Shown here: in pieces, positions 7,910 through 17,100 of the stretch
Position numbering within the stretch: position 1 is the stretch's first letter
How the letters are laid out: the number at the start of each line of letters is the position of its first letter
Assembly: GCA_930990965.1 (NCBI GenBank)
Contig: CAKNRQ010000001.1
Coordinates: forward strand, 186,001-250,000
Direction: 5' to 3'
Length of the DNA stretch: 64,000 nt
Origin: an uncultured Clostridia bacterium
GTDB lineage: Bacteria > Bacillota > Clostridia > Oscillospirales > Oscillospiraceae
Made by a program: the position numbers and the translations under genes
The notes under the pieces: model-generated
Seen by the model: the letters and a program-made list of their open reading frames with translations, nothing else
Told to the model about the DNA's origin: nothing
The model's database searches: none

Positions 7910-9025
7910 CTAGATTACCACGGCAGATATGCGTCCCCTGCCGTTGCCTTTTGAACTGTAGAGCGCGCCGTCGGCACTGGCGTAAAGATGCTCAAAACTG
8001 TCCGCTCCATACGCGGCAATACATGCGCCCATGCTGCACGTGACACCGATGAGATGCCCGTTCCATGCTATATCGGAGAGCTCTTCTGCGAGCCTCCTGG
8101 AAAACTCCGTAAGGTCCTCGTTATTAATGCTCTTCCGGAGCATTACCGTAAATTCGTCTCCTCCCATCCGTCCTATGCTGCACGCATCAGTGAACACAAC
8201 TCCCAGCCCATGCGCAAATTCCCTCAGTACATAGTCGCCGCAGGGGTGGCCATATCTGTCGTTAACGCTCTTGAAATCGTCTATATCGGCAATTATCATG
8301 GTCAGAGGGCCATCCGGCTCCTCAGCCAGGGCTGTCTCCATGCTGCGCTTGAATGCGGCGCGGTTCATTACGCCAGTCAGCGAATCCCGCTGCAGCAGCT
8401 CATGGAGGCGCTGATTCATCTCGTTAATTTCCTTGTGCTGGGCTATCCTTATCACAGAACTGTGGCAATTGGTGACGCTGATTGCCAATGCCACAATAGT
8501 AGAAATTGTGCAGTTGAGCTTGTCTCCCGTGTCGAGAACGCCGTTCGTCAAAGCCATAAAAAGCCCCCAGGCAAAGGCGTACATCACTCCGGCATACACA
8601 GCCGGCATCTGTATGAAAATACCGAGTCCCAGCGCCGCAGTAAGGAAGATTGTTGTCGAAGCATCACTGTTGCGCGAGAGGTCATAGGCGTTTATACTGA
8701 CGTGCCACAGGAACATAAACAGCACAGTCAAACATTGCAGCGCCCAGCGCCCGCGAGTAGACATGCTTTTCATTGTGTTTATCAGCATCATGTATATGGC
8801 CGCCACGAGAAAGAGTGAGCAATACATGGCGAAATATATCCTGTTATTCAAAGTGCCAAGTCCGGAGGCAGACATAAAAAGCACCCTGAAAATATTGTAT
8901 AGCTCCATGCCGAAAATCATAATGCAGATTACCGACATGCTTATTCGGTTGCGCTGAACCGTATCCTCCCAGAACTCCGGTTTTATCTCCGGTGGCACTG
9001 TAATAAAACTCTTGATTTTCCCCAC
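7910..9025 (-). CDS. Membrane-bound diguanylate cyclase (GGDEF domain)
   Basis: This 371-residue protein is predicted to make cyclic di-GMP from two GTP at the membrane. From the GTG at 9025 (AAAGGCGG 7 bases upstream) it has a short cytosolic segment and about six transmembrane helices to residue ~200. A short coiled linker (HKEINEMNQRLHELLQRDSLTGVMNR) leads into a GGDEF domain with an intact GRMGGDEF active-site loop and the DDFKSVNDRYGH signature. The usual RxxD inhibitory site five residues before GGDEF is absent (the region reads FTDACSI), so product inhibition through that site is not expected. The input signal of the membrane part is unknown. Confidence 0.88.
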   Translation of the reverse strand: MGKIKSFITVPPEIKPEFWEDTVQRNRISMSVICIMIFGMELYNIFRVLFMSASGLGTLNNRIYFAMYCSLFLVAAIYMMLINTMKSMSTRGRWALQCLTVLFMFLWHVSINAYDLSRNSDASTTIFLTAALGLGIFIQMPAVYAGVMYAFAWGLFMALTNGVLDTGDKLNCTISTIVALAISVTNCHSSVIRIAQHKEINEMNQRLHELLQRDSLTGVMNRAAFKRSMETALAEEPDGPLTMIIADIDDFKSVNDRYGHPCGDYVLREFAHGLGVVFTDACSIGRMGGDEFTVMLRKSINNEDLTEFSRRLAEELSDIAWNGHLIGVTCSMGACIAAYGADSFEHLYASADGALYSSKGNGRGRISAVVI

Positions 9026-9196
9026 TTTTCTACCGCCTTTACTCCAAGAGTTTGATTTTCGCCGACATTGTGGCATAAATAGCGGAGTAATTATAGAACA
9101 ATATATGCCTGATGTGTCGTATTGTGTAATATTTGCAAGCGAGAGCGAAAAATTTGACCCGGCGCTGTCCTGGTCCACGGCAATCAGATTGCATGA

Positions 9197-9228
9197 CATA
9201 CGCCCCCTCCACAAAGAGGGGGCGTATG
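9197..9228 (-). terminator. Strong hairpin after the folate transporter gene
   Basis: A perfect 13-bp stem (9197-9209 with 9216-9228) has a 6-base loop, one base beyond the folT stop codon. There is no clear T tract, so it may protect the mRNA 3' end rather than terminate on its own. Confidence 0.5.
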
Positions 9229-9229
9229 T

Positions 9230-9736
9230 TCACGCTGTCTGTTTGATATTTCGCGGCAGTGCCTTCGCAACCAGCCATATGACTGTGAACTGCACCGGCG
9301 TCATGACAATGCACTGTATGGCGCGGTCGCTCACAAGCAGCGGCCAATACGGCGAGGAATACATGATGGATATCCACAGGGTGTTGAGCAGGAGACTCAG
9401 GACAAATTCCCGGATCAGCACGGCCACAAGTACACGCGGCGCGCTCTGCTTCTTGTGGAAGGCCAGGGAATAGACCACGCCTCCGAGGAAGGCGGTCAGC
9501 GTAAATCCCGGGAAAAACGGGCCGCTCGGAAAGAGCAGCGCGCCAATGAGATCGGCCGCAGCCGCAGTGAGGCCCGTAGTCAGAGGGCCGTAAAGCATTG
9601 CCGTCACGGCCACGGGCACAAAGGCGAAGCCGATCTTGTTGCTCCAAATATTGATGGACAGGAAGCGCGAAAGCACGACTTCCATCGCCACCAGTATTGC
9701 GAGCTGGGCAATAGTGCGGGTATTCAGTTTTTTCAA
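9230..9736 (-). CDS. folT: Folate ECF transporter substrate-binding (S) component
   Basis: This 168-residue membrane protein is predicted to be the folate-binding S subunit of an energy-coupling-factor transporter. It has about six hydrophobic helices. The N-terminal TIAQLAILVAMEVVLSRFLSI and the following FVPVAVTAMLYGPLTTGLTAAAADLIGALLFP are characteristic of the folate S-component family. The ATPases and T component are not in the window and are presumably shared from elsewhere. The start is TTG at 9736, placed 7 bases after the AAAGGAG site that lies in the 3' arm of a hairpin. A THF riboswitch precedes the gene, which supports the folate assignment. Confidence 0.88.
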   Translation of the reverse strand: MKKLNTRTIAQLAILVAMEVVLSRFLSINIWSNKIGFAFVPVAVTAMLYGPLTTGLTAAAADLIGALLFPSGPFFPGFTLTAFLGGVVYSLAFHKKQSAPRVLVAVLIREFVLSLLLNTLWISIMYSSPYWPLLVSDRAIQCIVMTPVQFTVIWLVAKALPRNIKQTA

Positions 9737-9743
9737 AATAAAA

Positions 9744-9773
9744 CTCCTTTCGTGACAGTTGCCACGAAAGGAG
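9744..9773 (-). promoter_or_regulatory. Hairpin sequestering the folT ribosome binding site
   Basis: An 11-bp perfect stem (9763-9773 with 9744-9754) has an 8-base loop. The AAAGGAG ribosome site of folT lies in its 3' arm, and TTTTATTT follows. It is the likely expression platform of the THF riboswitch, acting on translation and possibly as a weak terminator. Confidence 0.75.
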
Positions 9774-9789
9774 CTGTAAACGCCTTGGG

Positions 9790-9892
9790 TGGCAGCGGAT
9801 GCGGACTCAGCACCGCGGAGAGCTCTCCTCCCCTTCGTCCGTGGGCAACTTCCCATCCCACGGCACTTGACGCGCTGGACCTACTCTGTCGT
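9790..9892 (-). promoter_or_regulatory. Tetrahydrofolate (THF / folT) riboswitch aptamer
   Basis: On the minus strand the conserved THF-aptamer blocks occur in order: GAGTAGG near the 5' end, GCGCGTCAAGTGCC, GGGATGGGAAGTTGCCCAC, CGAAGG, GCGGTGCTGAGTCC and the closing GCATCCGCT. The aptamer lies just upstream of a folate transporter gene, which is the canonical genomic setting of this riboswitch class. THF binding would be expected to lower folT expression. Confidence 0.85.
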
Positions 9893-9957
9893 TCTGGCGG
9901 CGGCGCCGGAGGCGCCATACCTTACAAAGCGGATTATACTTTGCCCTGCCTGGACTG

Positions 9958-10830
9958 TCAAGCCTCGTCCTTGAAAAGCGGCGCCATTTCGTCAAACAGC
10001 TTCTCAAAGTCAGCTATATCACCGCTGATCTTGTACTTATGCTCGGGCGCGGGGAAGCTGCCCTCCTTGACTTCCTTTATATAGTCGGCCATGCCCTTGG
10101 TGGCGATGGCGGCTATGTCGCAGTACTTCTTTGTGAACTTGGGCGTGAAGTTCTTGTACATGCCCAGAGCGTCAGCCGAAAGCAGCACCTGGCCGTCGCA
10201 GTCCGCGCCGGCGCCTATGCCGTAGACGGGGATGGGCAGCATCTTGTGGACATAGGCGCAGACCTCCTCTGGCACGCCCTCGAGCAGCAGCACGCGCGCT
10301 CCTGCCTTCCAGACAGCCAGAGCGTCCTCTATGACGGCCTTGGCGCTGTCAGTAGTGCGGCCCTGGGCCTTGAAGCCGCCCATGCTGGCGCTGGACTGCG
10401 GGGTGAGCCCGATGTGACCAAAGACGACCATGCCGGCCTTGGCAATCGCCTCTATCTTGTCGGCCACGGCCACGCCGCCCTCGAGCTTCACGGCATCGAC
10501 GTCTGCCTCTTTATAGAAGCGCACCGCGTTGCGCACGGCGTCTTCCACGCTGGCGTGGTACGCGCCAAAGGGCAGGTCGCCAATCAGGTAGGTGTTGGGC
10601 GCGCCGCGGCGCACGCCCTGGCAATGGGCTATGCTCATATCCATCGTGACGGGCACAGTGCCCTCGTAGCCGTATACGATCATGCCCATGGAGTCGCCGC
10701 AGAGTATCATATCCATACCGGCCTCCTCGGCGTAAGATGCGAACAGGGAGTCGTACATGACCATCCAGACGGCCTTCTCCCCGTTTTCCTTCATCTTATA
10801 GAGGTCGAGTATCGTTTTCTTCTTTGCCAT
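9958..10830 (-). CDS. panB: 3-methyl-2-oxobutanoate hydroxymethyltransferase
   Basis: PanB is the first step of pantothenate synthesis. It transfers a hydroxymethyl group from 5,10-methylene-THF to 2-oxoisovalerate. The 290-residue (beta/alpha)8 protein has full-length family features: ILCGDSMGMIVYGYEGTVPVTMDM at the N-terminus, DAVKLEGG, GHIGLTPQS and an IGAGADCDGQ metal/substrate segment. PanC and PanD are not adjacent. It sits just upstream of the THF-controlled folate transporter, and the enzyme consumes a THF derivative, but the riboswitch lies between them and panB has its own promoter. Confidence 0.95.
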   Translation of the reverse strand: MAKKKTILDLYKMKENGEKAVWMVMYDSLFASYAEEAGMDMILCGDSMGMIVYGYEGTVPVTMDMSIAHCQGVRRGAPNTYLIGDLPFGAYHASVEDAVRNAVRFYKEADVDAVKLEGGVAVADKIEAIAKAGMVVFGHIGLTPQSSASMGGFKAQGRTTDSAKAVIEDALAVWKAGARVLLLEGVPEEVCAYVHKMLPIPVYGIGAGADCDGQVLLSADALGMYKNFTPKFTKKYCDIAAIATKGMADYIKEVKEGSFPAPEHKYKISGDIADFEKLFDEMAPLFKDEA

Positions 10831-10876
10831 TGTGTTGTCTCCTTTCGTGGTTGCGCTTATATCGCTCTCTGAAGAT

Positions 10877-10905
10877 ATGCTAAACCATTGCGGCTCAGTT
10901 GTAAA
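10877..10905 (-). promoter_or_regulatory. Promoter of panB
   Basis: TTTACA (10900-10905), a 17-base spacer and TAGCAT (10877-10882), about 45 bases upstream of the start codon. The -10 is a moderate match. Confidence 0.4.
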
Positions 10906-10928
10906 GTGATTTGTCAGATTGTGAGAAA

Positions 10929-10965
10929 ATAAACACGACGGAGGTATGACCTCCGTCGTGTTTAT
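10929..10965 (-). terminator. Terminator of the BlaI/M56 operon
   Basis: A perfect 17-bp stem (10929-10945 with 10949-10965) has a 3-base loop, followed on the minus strand by TTTTC. It begins 16 bases past the stop of the last operon gene. Confidence 0.85.
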
Positions 10966-10980
10966 ATATAAGTTTCGCCT

Positions 10981-13485
10981 TCAGCTGCCAAAGCTGAAAC
11001 TCGAAGCGAAGTCTATGACGTCCTCGCGGCTGAAGCTCTCGTCGCTCAGGCCCAGCAGATAGCCTACACTTTCTCCGGGCCGGGCCAGGAACACCGCCCA
11101 GAACCCGCTCTGCCGCTCGTTTTCCGGGATGTCTATCCCCTGTGCGGCGAGTGAGGCAAGTTCCGTTTCACTGTAGATGTCACATTTGAGATGCGCTATG
11201 GCGGCAGATGTGCCGTCCATGCCGTCTATTACAAGATACTGCGCCTCTTCGAGCGTAACATCACGCCAGTTGAAGCCCGTGAGGTCTATGTTGTCCCCGT
11301 CCCAGCTCACGCCGCAGGTGAGGACAAAACCCGACGCGAGCATATAGTCATAGGCGTAGTACGCCGTTTTCCCATAGCTCTGCCGGAGCATGGGCGTGAG
11401 CAGCCAGCCTCCGCGCTCGCCTATGGTATAGGGCTCGAAGCCGTAGAGTGTGGTCCACTCGGGCTGCTCAAAGGTAGCTTTGCCATAGCCTAGCCGCTCA
11501 AAGAGGTCATTGGCGTAATATCCGGCCGCGGCGGCGTACTTGTCGGGATAGTTGGCCAGCTGCTCAGGCGTATCGAAGTGGTCCAGCGCCGCCTGCCAAA
11601 AGCCGCATATCATGCCGCTCCAGGCCTCGCCCTCGCAGTATAAGTAGTAGACCTCGGGCGCGTACACCCAGCCGTCCTTGAGCTCATATCCCACTGCATC
11701 CGGGAAGTTCTCAGGCTCCGAGACACGGAAGCGCGACTTAGTCTTATAGAAAGTGAAGTTATACTCGCTGCCGCCGTTAACTATGGACCCGGCGTCTATG
11801 ACATCTGTGCCGGTGAGCTCTATGTCTGACACCTCGCCTGCACTCTCGCCCGGGACCAGATAGTCCGTCCAACCGTTATAGGCGTTGTATGCCACATTCG
11901 CCAGCAGCCGGTTCATGACGGCTCCAGGTATCTCATCGCGGTTGAAAGTGATGGTGGCAGCTCCACCATAGTTCAAATTGCCCCAGTAGGAGTTATACTG
12001 ATTCTGGAGAATATGCGCCGCCGCGGTATACTTGTCCGGATACTGCGAGTTGACGCTCGGGCTGGCATATATCTCGTCTATCGCGCTCTCGCTCGTATAC
12101 CACATCAGAGAGTACATTGTCTCCTCGGCAACGCCGTCATTGTTTTCCCGTATCAGGAGCAGGTAGGCCGCGTCGGAATCCGTGAGGCGGCCGTTTTCGT
12201 CCACGCTCACGCTGCCGATAGCCACGAAATCCTCGTAGGAACTCAGGTCCAGATAGTACCCAACCCTGGCAAGGCACAGCTCACCCTCCCAGCCGCCATC
12301 CAGATCTGCCTGTACGCCGGTCTCTATGAGCTCGAGCGAGCTCACGCTGCCGCCGGTTACGGAGTAGTTTTTGAGCCCCAGCTCAGAGTTGTGCGCGCCC
12401 GTTTCTGCCCAGCGGTTCGCCTGGTCGGCGACGTACGTGCGTGCCGCCTCTATAACGCTCTCCGGTATATCTTCGTCATAGAAGCCCACAGCTATCATGG
12501 TCGAGTCGAAGGGATTTTCCGTCTCCGTGGGCGTTTCGCCCGCGCTGCTCACAGGGTCCGTCAGGAAGCACACGGCAAGGACGGCGCATGACGCCAGGGC
12601 CACGGCTATGATCCAAAATGCCGGCCGTTTATAGCTGAGCACTCCACGGACACGGCCCTTCACGCCGCCTTCACCGAAGGCCAGAGGGCAGGCCGCTATT
12701 CTGCGGCTGTGTACGCTGCAGGAGAGAAGCGCTTCGGAGTAACCGGCCCTGTCCTGGACGCCCATATTCTTCACCACCCGCTCGTCACAGGCGTACTCTA
12801 TGTCGCGGCAGAGCAGGATGTAGGCAAGCCAGACCAGGGGGTTAAACCAGTGCAGGCAGAGTATGGCGAAGCCCAGCGGCTTTATCCAGTTGTCACGCCT
12901 AGCTATGTGCGCGCGCTCATGGGCCAGGACGTGGCGGCGCTCTTCTTCTGTCAGGCTGTAAGGCAGGTAGATTTTCGGCCTGAAAATGCCCAGCACGAAT
13001 GGCGTTGAAACGAACTCGCTCTCGTACACATTGCCCTCGAGCTTTGTGGCCGTCGCGACCCGGCGCCGGAGCGTGTACCAGCTCACAAGGGCGTAGACCG
13101 CCATCGCCACGGCGCCCAGCAGCCATATAAGCGCTATGACGTTCGTAAGAACAAAGGCCGGGCCCACAATTCCGTCAGACGGAGGGGTGAAAATATTGCC
13201 CATGGCCCCGTTGACGGCAGTGTTCACATTCTCGAAGCCGCTGTTTATGACCGGCACCGTGGCGTAGCCCACGCTGCCCGTCACCACAGTCTCGGCGCTG
13301 GGCAGCAGGCTCAGCGCGCTCTCAATCGAGAAGGGCATCACCAGCCGCAGCCCGGCTATGCACCACAGCAGTGGGTTCACCCACTTCGGAGCCCTCTTGA
13401 GCACAAGGCGCAGCAGCAATATTGCAAGTATAATCCAGCTTGCCGAGATGCTCATGTTTAAAACTTTCAAAAACAGATCACTCAT
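10981..13485 (-). CDS. BlaR1-like M56 membrane metalloprotease with a large extracellular region (834 aa)
   Basis: The N-terminal ~300 residues form an M56 domain with four or so membrane helices and the zinc site HVLAHERAHIARR (HExxH) plus a downstream EYACDERVVK. In BlaR1/MecR1 this domain cleaves the BlaI repressor. After the last helix (AFWIIAVALASCAVLAVCFL) comes a ~520-residue extracellular region. It has at least two copies of a repeated unit seen also in the larger paralogue (an AxxYVAxxAN-like helix, strand-rich FYxxxY blocks and a YLL segment). No penicillin-binding SxxK/KTG domain was seen, so beta-lactam sensing is not supported. It is the last gene of the BlaI operon, 11 bases after the lipoprotein gene. 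Confidence 0.85.
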   Translation of the reverse strand: MSDLFLKVLNMSISASWIILAILLLRLVLKRAPKWVNPLLWCIAGLRLVMPFSIESALSLLPSAETVVTGSVGYATVPVINSGFENVNTAVNGAMGNIFTPPSDGIVGPAFVLTNVIALIWLLGAVAMAVYALVSWYTLRRRVATATKLEGNVYESEFVSTPFVLGIFRPKIYLPYSLTEEERRHVLAHERAHIARRDNWIKPLGFAILCLHWFNPLVWLAYILLCRDIEYACDERVVKNMGVQDRAGYSEALLSCSVHSRRIAACPLAFGEGGVKGRVRGVLSYKRPAFWIIAVALASCAVLAVCFLTDPVSSAGETPTETENPFDSTMIAVGFYDEDIPESVIEAARTYVADQANRWAETGAHNSELGLKNYSVTGGSVSSLELIETGVQADLDGGWEGELCLARVGYYLDLSSYEDFVAIGSVSVDENGRLTDSDAAYLLLIRENNDGVAEETMYSLMWYTSESAIDEIYASPSVNSQYPDKYTAAAHILQNQYNSYWGNLNYGGAATITFNRDEIPGAVMNRLLANVAYNAYNGWTDYLVPGESAGEVSDIELTGTDVIDAGSIVNGGSEYNFTFYKTKSRFRVSEPENFPDAVGYELKDGWVYAPEVYYLYCEGEAWSGMICGFWQAALDHFDTPEQLANYPDKYAAAAGYYANDLFERLGYGKATFEQPEWTTLYGFEPYTIGERGGWLLTPMLRQSYGKTAYYAYDYMLASGFVLTCGVSWDGDNIDLTGFNWRDVTLEEAQYLVIDGMDGTSAAIAHLKCDIYSETELASLAAQGIDIPENERQSGFWAVFLARPGESVGYLLGLSDESFSREDVIDFASSFSFGS

Positions 13486-13496
13486 GTTCTCCCTCC

Positions 13497-14174
13497 TCAG
13501 ACTTCTCCGTCAGAAAGCTGGTATATCATCTCCAACAATTCCTCATGGGTTACGGCTCCGTCGAACGTGTCCGCGGCGTGGATATCTGTCATGAGCCACA
13601 CGCCGTCTACTTTTGCAAGCTCTACGTAGTTGGTCGTACCCGCGCCGGACATGAATCTCATGCCCTCGTAAATCATATCCATGCTGTCATATACCTGCGC
13701 CCGCGCCGTATTTCCGTCTATTTGCAGGCTCTCAATGGTGAGAGTGCAGTTGTACCAGACGTAATCCAGCGAATCATCCTGTTCCGCGAGCAGGCGGTAA
13801 TAACGCGCCTTGTCTATGTTGTAGACGAGATTGTCGTAGTCCGGCGACGTCTCGTCAAAGAACACCGAGAAGTCCGGTATGTCATATTCCCGCTCGCAGT
13901 CGATATTCCGGCGCAGGAGGAAGAAATATTTTAGCGTTTCACGTATTTGCCACTCGTCGTCCTCGCTCCTGAATTCGCTTGAACGCACATGCCTTAGCTC
14001 GCGCAAAACGGCCGTGCAAAGCGGTGAGACCCCGCTGGAGGCCTCTTCCACCGGCACCGGTGTGGCGGTTGGCAACGGCGTAGCTTCCGGCGTCGGGCTG
14101 GGCCCGGCATTTGCGGTGCCGCAGGCCGAGAGACACAAAGCGAGAATGAGCGCCAATGCAGCCAGTCTCTTCAT
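13497..14174 (-). CDS. Lipoprotein of unknown function in the BlaI/M56 operon
   Basis: This 225-residue protein has a signal peptide ending in the lipobox CLSACG (Cys at residue 18), then a Pro/Thr-rich tether. The soluble domain is acidic and contains WQIRETLKYFFLLRRN and a C-terminal strand-rich part (ARAQVYDSMDMIYEG, NYVELAKVDGVWLMTDI) reminiscent of NTF2-like or DUF4829-type folds. I do not recognise a family. It lies between the genes for the two M56 proteases, with 12- and 11-base gaps. It should be anchored outside the membrane next to their sensor regions and may present or modulate a signal. Confidence 0.7.
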   Translation of the reverse strand: MKRLAALALILALCLSACGTANAGPSPTPEATPLPTATPVPVEEASSGVSPLCTAVLRELRHVRSSEFRSEDDEWQIRETLKYFFLLRRNIDCEREYDIPDFSVFFDETSPDYDNLVYNIDKARYYRLLAEQDDSLDYVWYNCTLTIESLQIDGNTARAQVYDSMDMIYEGMRFMSGAGTTNYVELAKVDGVWLMTDIHAADTFDGAVTHEELLEMIYQLSDGEV

Positions 14175-14186
14175 CCTTTTCTCCTT

Positions 14187-17100
14187 TCACGCTCCCAGAT
14201 AGAGCCCATCCACGAACCCGTAATCAGGGTCCCCGGTCTTGACGTTATAGCTTTCGGATATGTCATAGAGCGGCGAGGTATCTCGGAAGGTGACGGTATA
14301 GCCATCTTCTCCCGAATAGTCGTAACTATCGCGCACGCGCGTCCAAAGTTCGTCAAACTGTTCCTGTGTGAAGTCGCTCTTCACGGCCGCGCCGGGCACA
14401 CCCGTCGGATACACCTGTACACTGGCATTTGATGCGCCGGCAACTCCCGCTGTGTCGCTAGAGAGTATGGCGCGGGCCGCAGCGGCGTAGTCGCTGGAGT
14501 AGTTTTGCACAAAGTCGCTATAGTACATGGTTCCGGCAAAAAATCCGGTGGAGTCGTTGTATACACCCATTAAGAGCTCCGGCTGAGCCGTCGTGTCCAC
14601 TGCAGTGTCAAAGCTGTAAGCAAGGTAGTAACATTCCACGCTGTGCTCATTGCCGTCGGGGCCTTCAGCCTGAACCGTGGCGCGCAGGTCCAGCGCGTCT
14701 ATTTGAGCGCCCTCTATATTTGCCGAACTTGCAGCGGCCATAGCGGCCACGTACTCGCGCGCGGCAGAGAGCACGCTCGCCCCGGCGCTAACTCCCGCTC
14801 CGTTCTCGACGTTCTGGGCGTCGAGGGACGATTTTCGCGTGAGATAGTTCTCGTAGGTAATTGCCGCGGCGGCGTTCCACGCGTCGCCGTACTGCGCTAT
14901 GAACCCGACAGACGACCAGTTTGTGTCTATCACATGCCAGTTAGTGCGGTAAATCAGCTCGCAGTCGCCGCCTGTTTCGAGCACAAGGAGGCAGGGGTTG
15001 TTGTCCACATAGAGCCGCTCGCCTTCTCGGATATAACCTGTGATTTCCACGCCCTGCTGCGCGTCCAGCACACAGCCGTAGCGGAACTCATAAAAGTTGA
15101 GCTCGCCCTCGTCGGGCGTCAGGTTCACCGGGTGCACCACTACCTCGCTTACAAACGCCGAACTCACGTTGAACTCGCTGCCGGTGGAGCCGGAAAGGCC
15201 CATGGCCTGCACGGAATTGGCATAACCGGCCACCTCGGAGGCTATCAGAGCCTGTACGGCCTCGGGGATGTCGGGCACAGATGCTTCAAATTCGACGTCC
15301 TGCCAGGTGAAACCGTCTATTTCATGCGCGCTGTAGCCTAAAGATTCCGCGTACAACTGCCGCGCCGCGGCCTCGTACTCGTTGTCGTAGAGCCCGGCGT
15401 ATTCGCGGCCAATGGCCTCGATCTCGCTCTGGGTTGTGGCGCAGATCCATATGTCCCCGCTCGCGGAGCGTCGGAACAGCAGATAGGTGGTGTCCGCGCC
15501 CGTATACTCCCGCACGACGCCGTCTCCGGCCTCGAGCCACCAGTCCACATAGAAGAAGTCGAGGGTGTAGTCCTCCCCTCCCTGCAGGGTTCCGCTCGCT
15601 CCAGCATTTACGACACCCATGCTGGTTATCTGCGCGCGTGTCACTCCGTCCACGCTGTTGGCCACTGAGGCCACATATTCCTTTGCCGCCGAAAGCACGT
15701 TCGCCGGGAAGCCGTCGCCGGGGTCGAAACTCACTTCCACGCTGTCTGCCGTGATGCCGTTCGCCTCGTCCTGGAAGCGGAAGGTAGCGGCGAAGGCGAT
15801 GGCGTCCTCGCGGCTGAACTGCCTCGCATCCAGCGAGAGCATGTAGCCAATTTCGTCCTCGGGCCTGGCTAGGAACACCGTCCAGTACTCGCTCTGTCCG
15901 TATTCGGGCGTAATTCCCTTGTCCTGGAGGTAAGTGTATTCCCCGTTGGTATACAAATCGAAGTAGGTGTGCGTGATATAGGCCGGATATTGCAGTCCAT
16001 CGTAGCTCTCGCCGCCCTCGAACGAGGCGTGCATCCAGAGCATATCGACGCCGGTTATGTTTCCGGAGGCGTCGTGGATAAATGCCCCTCCGCTCACCGT
16101 GAGCACGCTGCCTGAGGCCGTACTGTAGCTGTCGTTCTGGCTATCGCTCAGGTAGGTGTCATACGCCTCGTAGGCCTGCGGCAAGAGCGACCAGCCGCCG
16201 CAGTAGCCGAAGCCGAGCTCGTACTCACCCACAGTGAGGCCATCGGGCAGAGTGAAGCTCGCCGCGGAGTAGTACATGCTGTAGCTGTAGCTTTCAAAGA
16301 GGTCTGCCGCGCTGCTGTCAAATTCCTCGTCTGTCTCGTAGACAGTGCCGCCGATGCCGCCTATATAGGTGTACTGGCCGCCGCTCTCGTAAAAAAGCAG
16401 GTATGTCGGCTTATCGGTGGTAATATAGTCGCCGTCGAGAGTGTACATGTCCGGCACGAGGCAGCCCGTGGGCTCAATGCGGCAGCGGTAGCGCAGCGCA
16501 TAGAACGTGAGCGTATATTCCTGGCCGCTCTCGGTTACGCCTCCGGCGTTTGTCACGTGCGGTGTGAGGTCAACAATCTCAATCTCCGTGACGGCATAGG
16601 GCCCGTAGAGGTTACCCTCCGGGCCTATTATTGAGCCGTTTTCCGCATTGCTTGCGACCATTTCCGTGACGAGGTCCAGCACCTGTACTGGCACTGTGTT
16701 GCCAATGGAGCTGTCCACTACTATGTCGCTGGCCGTGAAGCTGTAGCGCTCGTGGACGTACTCGGCGTACATATAGCGGGCAAAGTAGTTGAAGGGCTCC
16801 GTGTCCTCCGTGGGCAAGTACTCCGCTTCTATCTCGCTCTCACGCACAGCGGAAATGTACTCGTATCCACCGTCCACGGCCTTGAAGAGCAGATACGTTG
16901 TGCTTTCCGGGTTTAAGTCTATGCCGTCCAGTACATAGCCCTCCGGCGCCTCGTCGAGCTGCATGTCCGTACCTGAGAGGGTGTAATCCACGGCGTAGAA
17001 CGTGAGCCGGTATTGCCGCCCTTCCGTGTCCGTGCCAGAGTGGTTTGCGTCGCGCTCCGTTATGTCGGATACCCTCGCGCTCTCTATGTCTATGCCGAGC

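Noticed and set aside
10039-10872. Long plus-strand open frame opposite panB, and similar frames opposite acoB, acoL and the polymerase
   Set aside because: They are antisense shadows created by high G+C codon bias; they lack ribosome sites and protein-like sequence.
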